Shown here piece after piece: positions 56,664-64,000 of a stretch of 64,000 nt of DNA. Numbering within the stretch: the stretch's first letter is position 1; each line of letters starts with the position of its first letter. The position numbers and the translations under genes are program-made. A model generated the notes under the pieces. It ran no database searches, had not been told where the DNA came from, and saw only the letters and a program-made list of their open reading frames with translations. Source of the DNA: Brassica napus (taxonomy: Eukaryota; Streptophyta; Magnoliopsida; Brassicales; Brassicaceae); contig NC_063448.1 in the NCBI RefSeq assembly GCF_020379485.1, positions 51,159,218 to 51,223,217 of the forward strand, given 5' to 3'.

Positions 56664-57842
56664 CTGCATCAAACAAAAATTTGAAAGCGGAAATTATTGA
56701 TATATAACAGTTTGTAGAGAAAACAGTTAAAGATGTGGGGTTATAAACCGTTTAGTCCTCCAACCTAGCTAGCTAACAATATCAACGGACAAAGCAAGTC
56801 AAACTAAACACTGAACCATATGGAAGAGATAATACTCTCGAAGGTGGAGCTAATAATAGTAACATCAAACAAAGCCCATCCACATAGAGAGAGAGAGCAG
56901 GAGACAAAAACCACAAATATTGCCATGGATTCAACAAATCAGAAGGCCAAAACAGTCAAGAGAGTAGTCTCTCGCTTGCTTAAAGCAATAACTAAGGAAA
57001 CTAAATCTTAGGAGAATCAAAGAGTAGCAGCTCTAAGCCTCTAAGTCTCTAACAAGAAAATACTTAAGTCGAGACACTGTTCTGAGAAAAAATCGAAAAA
57101 AATAACTAAACATTTACACAGAGACCGACATAACAACATCAAAATAAACAATCTATAAGAGCTTAATTTCAAACTTGCAATCTCAAGAAAGAAAGAAAGA
57201 AAGAAAGAGAGAGGGAACTGACGCAAAGGAGGAGGACTTGGATAAGGCTGTTGATAACATTGTGAGATACGAAAGACGTGGATGGTGGTGGTTTTGGTTG
57301 CACACCAAGAGGACCGGAGGAGTCTCATGAAGGACGACTGAGTATGTTCATGCTTTCTTTCCACCTGTGACATTATCATTCAGATTGTATCTAGATGGCT
57401 CTAGTGAGTTTCATCATAATACTGTAATTAAAGGACTGGTGCATTCTTTATGTTCTTAGCTCATACTGTTACTTTGAAGCAAAAGATCTGTGTCAATTTA
57501 AATCCAAAGTCGTTGCAGGGCTCTTAATTCTAAGTGTATTCGTTTGACCAATCGATTGATCATTATTATAAGTAAAGGGGCATGCATTGGAATTTAGACA
57601 AATGTTGGCTCAATCTTTTATTTCCACAAAAAAAAATGAGTCACTAGTTGTAGTTGACTACAAATGCAGCAACATAAGGTGATTAACTCATCTCTTACGT
57701 ACGTACATCATGAGACACTAATGTGATTCCCATCTCTTACTTTCTCTACACCTTCAGTGGCACAAATCTGAAAAGTGAAAATTGATTCTAAGTGTTTCCT
57801 AAAAGATCTGTATTCATCATCTTAACAAAAAGATTCTAACTC
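56664..57842. other. Spacer between the USP fragment and TBL1
   Basis: No gene recognised. Holds a GA run (about 56886-56900), an (AAAG)n microsatellite (57184-57207) and a minus-strand frame at 57041-57379 that may contain an upstream remnant of the protease fragment but has no clear domain. Confidence 0.45.
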
Positions 57843-59992
57843 CTATAAACCTTTAGGTTTCCGCCTTCTATTGCCACGAAGCTGGTGGAGCTTTACAAGC
57901 ATCTCAGCATAGAGAATCTCGTTCCAAGAATCAGGCACACCTGGGAGGCACCAGTGACTACAGTCTTGGTACAACAATGGTGATTTCCTTTCTTTTGCAG
58001 ATAGTTTATGTTTCCTATAAACAGATGGGTGAGCGTCCTTCCTGTAATCTGTTAGCCTTGTGATGTTGAGATACGTGACCGGAGATTTCATCCCCTTTAG
58101 AACTCTTTCAAGTATTAACATTTTAGAAGGGTAAGGCGTTAGGTATGTCTCGTTCTTGATCGGTTCTGTTTCATCATCGCAAGCCCCTCCCGCATTCCAT
58201 TGCCCTCCACTGCAACCAAACCAAACCAACTTTTAGAAACACTCTTTTTATACTCCCTCTATTTCATATTATTAGTTTTAGTAAAAAAAAAAAGAAGTAG
58301 TTTTTACATTTCTAGGTAATTTTTACATGACCAAATCAAATTATGTAGACTTATTTATGATTTGTTCAATTATATCTAATCTATATATTAAATGATAATT
58401 TTTAAAATATAATTTCTTAATCTTTGTGTTTTTAGCTACAAGTATCTTATATTATGAAATAGATGGAGTATCCGATAAAAGTCATAAAACCACAACGCAG
58501 GATCTCTATTTACCTGAAATGTGAAGGTGAATATCCACGGAAGAAGACAAGAGACTTCTTTGGATTGACATTCTCATCAACCCATTGACCCCAAGTCGTT
58601 AATGCTTTCCTAAAAGCTTCATCCACGTCGAGTTTCGGGTGTACATTGCTTCCTTCTTGATAATAATCCTCCCTAATGAAAGCATCTAAATAATGAGACA
58701 AATCCACCAAATCAAGGATCAAAAAGTAGCTGACAGAACTCTACTACCCTTTGGAAGTTTTGTCATGAGTCCACCAATGTCCAGTATTGAATACTAGAAT
58801 ATCAGCTCCTTTGTACTGCTCGGACGACTTCCCTACCACATCTAACCTCAGAGTCTCCTTCTTAGTCCCGTTCTTGTCGGAAACTTCCCATTCTTGAACC
58901 AAGAAAGGTGATGCAAAGAACTCCACAGTGCAATTATAATCCTATCAACCACACACAAATCAAGTCCCGAGAGACAACAACTAATGAAACTGATTTAGAT
59001 TGCAAACCTACTTTGAAGACGAACGAGTACTCAGCCTCCCAACGGAACTGATGCCGTCCATGAGCTTCAAAGACTTGACTCTTATCTTTCACTGATCCTT
59101 TGAGAATACAAACCAAAGACTCCCACATGTTCCTATTCAGTGAATCTCCAACAAACGCGAGTCTTCTTCCTCTAATCATCTCCAGCAATTTGCCTCCATT
59201 CAACCTTTTATAATTTTTCAAAAAAAAAAAATCAACCATATAAGACAAAGAACTAGATTTTAAAGTCAAAATTAAAAAGCAAAGTTTTATACTTTACCTT
59301 GGTAAAGTGCATTGCTTTGGCTTCCACTTCAATTTCTGAAACTCAGCGTCAGGTCTCCCGTTGGAGATACAAGTAAACTGCTCGTCGATCAGATTACACG
59401 AACCGGGTTTGTAGAGAGGATACGAGTCGTCTTTCACCCACTCTCCCTCGTAAAACTCGCAGTTCTTTAAAGACTTTATCTCTCGTCTCATCCACGACTT
59501 CCTCCTCTGTTTTCTCTTCTTAAAAGCAGAGGAATTGACTGCTGGATCCTTAAACAGAGGAGTTTCCGCGGGTAGTTGTTTGTCGGAACTTCGAGAAGTA
59601 TCACCAGTCTTATTGTCGGGAGACAACATGTTCTCCCATGCATGGTCGCTCCGGGAGTCAGAAGCAAGTGAATTTGTTCCATTACCGATGGGAGACTCAA
59701 AGGTTGCGTTTTTAATAGCCGGAGTGAGATTTTCCGGCGCGGGTGCTGGCAATGTGGTGGAGGCAGTGACATTAGGGAGAATGTATGAAGGAATGGAATG
59801 AGAGACAGTGATGGGAGAAGGTGTGAAGACTAAGAGAACAGTGAAGGCAACAAAGGTTATGACGAAGGCGTATACAAAAGTCGAGGCTTTTCTTGGTTTC
59901 GCGGCTGAGAGAAAGCCTTTTAATTCGAAGGATGCGGCGGAGATGGTTGTTCCGCCGTGGATAGGCATATGCTTGACAGACTCTGAAGTCAT
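57843..59992 (-). CDS. TBL1: Trichome birefringence-like polysaccharide O-acetyltransferase (TBL1)
   Basis: Five exons on the minus strand: 59992-59298, 59204-59012, 58941-58748, 58672-58514, 58209-57843. GT/AG throughout, phases close, 535 residues. A signal anchor lies near residues 38-58 ([20 protein letters not shown]), then a Ser/Thr/Pro-rich stem. The PMR5N domain starts at [20 protein letters not shown]. The esterase-like domain has the GDS motif ([15 protein letters not shown]) and the C-terminal [16 protein letters not shown] (DxxH). TBL proteins acetylate wall polysaccharides in the Golgi. Position next to the Aha1-domain gene supports TBL1 (At3g12060). Confidence 0.94.
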
Positions 59993-61230
59993 TGGGAGGG
60001 TAGGGGGAGAAGAAGGTGATGAGTTTTTTTTTTGGCGCGTGAAGAGTCTCTGTGTTTTCTTTGAGTGTAGAGAGAGAGAGAGAGGATTTGGGAAAGAGGA
60101 AAAGCGAAATGTTGACGGAGAAGAGACTTTTTCGTTTTTGAGAAGACATAAAAGAGACAGTCACAGAGGTGTCTGTTCGGTAAAGTGATCCTAATATTTT
60201 GCTTAGGAATCGTCGATAAAAAGTCTCCCGAGTGTTTTCTATTACAAAGTGCCCCTCGTCATGGAGATAACTACGAGAATGCCACCCCATGCTTGGGATG
60301 TTGAGATTGTGTTTTATATATATTTGGAATGTTGAGATTGTGATTCTTAAAAGCATGAAACAAAAACGAATTCGCTTTGTGTTTGGTAAGTTTGAATGAC
60401 CAAAGTGTATATCTGGCAGTTAAGTTGGGGTGGAACCGTGGAAGCAAGCATCAGATTACACGTAAAAGATGGGTTACATGGGGCCGACAAAGGAGCTTAT
60501 TAGTCACGATTAATTTCTTTGTCAATAACTTGTGTTAAACGGTTTAGTTTTGAACGAAGAAGATGTGTGCTTTTCTTCTCAGTTCTTTTTCTCTTTGAAT
60601 TCGTTGTAACATAGTCTCTGGTTGTAGTTTTTTTTTTTTCTGTCTTCTTTGTTGTTTCTGCGTAATTAAAATTTAATATTTTACCAATAAATTATTTTAC
60701 TGAAACAACGCCAATAATGCTACATCTTGATGGCTTAATTAACGTTTGATGTGTACAAGGACGCAAGAATATTTATTATACGTTAAATAACTCGACGCAC
60801 TCTCTATGCCTATGGCATCAACTCCAACGTAAGTGTTGCGGATCTTTTGAAGGATCCAAAAAGAAAACAAAATGAAGCAAACGAGTTGCGACATTTCCGC
60901 TTTAAACAACGAAGGTTACTAGTAATGAAGTACGTGACGTGATGATATTTTAAATCTTCCTGGAAATTGATACCAGTAACCGCAACAATCTTCGGAATAC
61001 TAATCTTGGATCTGATGTAAGAAAATTAACTATCCGGTCAACCATATTTAAAACTCGTCTTTAATAATTTTCCACACGATTTTGTAAAGTTTCATAATTA
61101 TACTAAATGCTGATTTGAAATTAGTATTTTCTGCCTAACATCATTTTAACAAAACCAAAACAATGACTATCTTTACAAAGCTTAATGATGACACAATGAC
61201 AGATCCACAAACCATTATACTCTGTACACA
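59993..61230. other. TBL1 upstream region
   Basis: Leader and promoter of TBL1 with a GA run at about 60070-60083; then AT-rich spacer. Frames antisense to the TBL1 leader are chance. Confidence 0.5.
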
Positions 61231-61673
61231 CAGTGCCGTGCGAGGGATTTTTGAGGCCTAAGGCAAGTTTGGATTTTTTTTTTACAAATTCTCAATAGTA
61301 GTTATAAGAATTTAATTATACAGTTTAAAAAATAACTACAGAGAAAATTTAAAATATTTTAAAGATTTCTTACAAAACTGTTCTTTTTTTTCCTACAAAC
61401 AACTAAATTTTGTTGTATAAGAAACAAATATAGTTACTCTTAAAAATAAAAAAAATTAAATTGTTAGAATGTTTGTTAAGGTATGAAAAATAATTAGGAA
61501 AATATGAGTAAAGAGAGGATTGAATTCACGTGAAAACACATCTACAAAGACACTAAAACCACTATACCACGAGTGATTACCCTTCATAGGGGGCCCTAAA
61601 AAATCATAATCTCTAGGAGCCTAAGGCAAATGCCTTTTCAGTTACACTACAAGCACGGGTCTGTGTACACATA
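61231..61673. mobile_element. Small non-autonomous hAT-like element
   Basis: 443 bp with ends CAGTGCCGTGC and, inverted, CAGACCCGTGC, plus matching subterminal GCCTAAGGCAA / TTGCCTTAGGC words. Flanked by a perfect 8-bp duplication TGTACACA (61223-61230 and 61674-61681), the hAT hallmark. AT-rich interior, no coding capacity. Confidence 0.85.
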
Positions 61674-62458
61674 ACTAAATTCTTAATGTTAATATTACAT
61701 TCTAGTTCAAATAATATGACCTGACGATATGATATTTAAGTGTCTGAGCTTGATACCTTAGTCTGTAGCATTTCTAGCCTTTTCTTGATGATTAAAAGTA
61801 GTAGAAGAAAGTTTTCTGGTCTTAAAGACCGACACACGTTAAGAGTAAGATGTGTTTTGGTTTATTTTGTAGGTGCTGATTTCAAGTAGGTCTTGTTTGT
61901 GCCCACGTCTATACCTCACAAAGCTAGTAAAAACGTTTTTGTTGATGTTGTGGTTGATAAATATTCCATCCACGTGGTTCCAGGCTAAACCAAAACCCTT
62001 TTAGATAAACGAACCAAAGGAACTTGTTGTGATGTGTAATATTTTGGTCAAAGCAGGTTCTGGTAACTGGTTAATTACCGGTTGATGTGTAACTTGTTGG
62101 TTAGGCATTGCGATTAGTAAAAAGCTTGTAGTTCCAAACTAAAGCTTCTTGTTCCTAGTTTTCATCAGTCTTTGGACAGTGTTCCTTAGGCAATCTCGAT
62201 GCCGTGGTTGACTATGGACACAACTTCTTTTAGAATAAAACACTTAAAAACAACTTTTTCTCAAGTGAATAGTTTGATGTGTGCCATTAATCCAAATAGT
62301 GTTAACAAAAGACCAAAGAGTTCATGGAAAATGCATAAACTACAAGTAAAAAAACAAATTCTGCATCGTCATGTCCCCTTGTTTTGAATTGAAATCATAA
62401 TCGAACTTATGGATGAAGCAATGCTGATTTTGATTATCAAGTAATCAAAAATCAAAAA
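61674..62458. other. Spacer 3' of the Aha1-domain gene
   Basis: No gene recognised. A 62-codon plus-strand frame at 62199-62387 shows no likeness. Confidence 0.5.
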
Positions 62459-64000
62459 TCACATTCCAAACCCGAAAACAGCACGGATCCTATGGAAGAT
62501 CAGGTCTCTCCATCCTCTCTCCGTGTTTTCCACCACAGTTGCATTCCCGTACCTGCATCAGCCAATAGAAACGTCAGAGAAAATAAGTCACATCCGGTAA
62601 CAGACAGAATCACTTCACAACAGGACGAGTAAGAGAACGTGGACAAACAAATACTTTCAGATACGTAGGAATAAGCCAACAGGTGTTCACAAGGAACAAA
62701 GAAGCGCTCTATCAGCATAACCTAAAGCTAGTTAGTGGAAAGGTAGCATAGGTAGAAGATTTAAAGACGTGTAGGCCATTGAGCGATTTAAAGATAGGAA
62801 TGTTCTATCATATATTAACAAATAAAGCAAAACCCAAATTCCAAAAGAATTCATTCACTAGAGCAAAGACTGGATGAGTCCAACAACTACATACAGCAAG
62901 CTAAACAGTCGCAAGGATTAGCACAGATACTAAGGTCAGAATTAGTGTCTGTCATTGAGAACAAAACAGGCTAAAGGTGGTTACGATTCCCTCAAGATAG
63001 TATATCAATATGAAAGTTATATATAAGACCAACCTAACAAACACTCCAAACACCAGAAATATTCATTGCATATTACCATACTATTATAAGAAAGATTTCA
63101 AGCAGTGACACTAACCTGTCTTCTTCAGGAACGTCGGTATGAGTAAGATTGACAATGGTGACTCCTGGTTCAGGTTCCTCAAAAGCTATCTTCACCTGAA
63201 AGATCAGAGCACAATACATCAACCACAATCACATAGAAACCAAAGTATTAATTAACCTTCAAGTCACAAAAGAAAAATAACCACTAAACTAACCGTTGAA
63301 TCAAGACCATCAGGCCAGCTCCCAAACCTCCACTTCTGCACAATCAACTTTCCTTCCTCAAGCTCCACATTCATCCCAGTAACCGAACCATCAAAAACAC
63401 TAATGGGCCCATTCACATCTTTACTAATCTTAGCATTGCTCTGCGTGAATCCTTTCCAACGGTTCTCATCCATCAAGATCTCATACAAGTCCTTAGCTCT
63501 ACAACTAAACTTCTCAGTCATAGTAATCGTCTTGAACCCTTCCTTTGTCTTCACCTTCTTCTTCTCTTTCACCACCACAGCAGGCAAAGTACTAGTCTTC
63601 TCCACAGTTGCCGCCGCCGGAGCTGACTTAGGAGCCACCTTCTTATTCTCCAATTCATCCCTACACGGCCCTCCTCTCGCCATAGCCTCCACAAAAACCC
63701 TAACCTTCTCCAAAACAACCCCCTTCCCCTTCTTCACCATCGCCTCCTTCAGCGTCTTCCCAACCGCCCCCTCGTCCTTAACCGAAACCCTAACCTCCGG
63801 ATCCTCATCCGCATTCTCATCGGAGATATACGGCATATCCACCGACCCCTCCGCCTTCGAGATCGTCTTCCCTTCCGAATCCTTCGCCTCGCCTTCCCAG
63901 GAAAGAGAGACGCTGAGCTCGTAGCCGGGGATGATCTTCCCCTTGCGCACGTTCACGTACGCCTCGCCTTCGAGCTTCTCCACTTTCTTGATTTTGATGA
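62459..64000 (-). CDS. Aha1-domain Hsp90 co-chaperone, 5' end outside the window
   Basis: Minus-strand exons: beyond 64000 to 63294, 63195-63116 and 62552-62459 (stop TGA). The visible start FIKIKKVEKLEGEAYVNVRK is within the N-terminal Aha1 domain, which binds Hsp90 and stimulates its ATPase. A Lys-rich linker follows (VVKEKKKVKTKEG), then the C-terminal AHSA1/START-like domain (FSCRAKDLYEILMDENRWKG...WRFGSWPDG). The end, ERGWRDLIFHRIRAVFGFGM, is the family's conserved tail. Phases close at both introns. The start codon and roughly 65 residues are missing, judged from the Arabidopsis protein At3g12050 as I recall it. Confidence 0.93.

Noticed and set aside
57041..57379. 112-codon minus-strand gene upstream of the USP fragment
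   Set aside because: Low-complexity C-terminus from an AAAG microsatellite and no recognisable domain.

Overview
This is nuclear DNA from a Brassica-type crucifer. The intact FAD2 oleate desaturase (384 residues, ER-retrieval end YNNKL, 1.1-kb intron in its 5' UTR) matches what I know of Brassica FAD2. The host genes lie in the order of Arabidopsis chromosome 3: C3H36 (At3g12130), FAD2 (At3g12120), ACT11 (At3g12110), MTPC2/MTP5 (At3g12100), TET6 (At3g12090), EMB2738/Der GTPase (At3g12080), TBL1 (At3g12060) and the Aha1-domain gene (At3g12050). The At numbers and the collinearity come from memory, not from a search. One expected member, RGTB2 (At3g12070, between EMB2738 and TBL1), is missing; a decayed ubiquitin-protease fragment lies there instead. 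I could place exon boundaries to the base for nearly all host genes, and all of those reading frames close.

Layout. 1-7.65 kb: most of a Kaonashi-type Mutator element (MULE) carrying a mudrA-like transposase (+), a small GRF zinc-finger gene (-) and a DUF1985-Ulp1 SUMO-protease-like gene (-). 8.6-13.0 kb: a non-autonomous Helitron. 13.0-18.5 kb: unrecognised, perhaps Helitron-derived sequence split by a 3.46-kb CACTA element, which itself holds a MULE-like insertion with a telomere-like core. 19.1-28.4 kb: C3H36, FAD2 and ACT11. 28.8-34.7 kb: a second Helitron on the minus strand that has captured pieces of a WEB-family gene and a CDPK-related kinase and has itself received a 5'-truncated LINE. 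35.5-38.1 kb: a CACTA end and a second LINE fragment reaching the MTPC2 promoter. 38.3-43.8 kb: MTPC2 and TET6. 44.0-51.6 kb: a third Helitron with a captured J-domain fragment, split by a young Ty1/copia element. 51.7-64 kb: EMB2738, the ubiquitin-protease pseudogene, TBL1, a small hAT element and the partial Aha1 gene.

The host genes are unrelated housekeeping or lipid genes, not a pathway; what they share is ancestral order. The most unusual structure is the copia element: its left end is not a normal LTR but a 197-bp hairpin. A 59-bp perfect inverted copy of the LTR's own 3' end replaces about 600 bp of the 5' LTR, yet the element is flanked by a matching 5-bp target duplication. This looks like snap-back priming during reverse transcription, followed by integration of the aberrant cDNA with the same terminus at both ends.

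No rRNA, tRNA, CRISPR array or organelle DNA was recognised.
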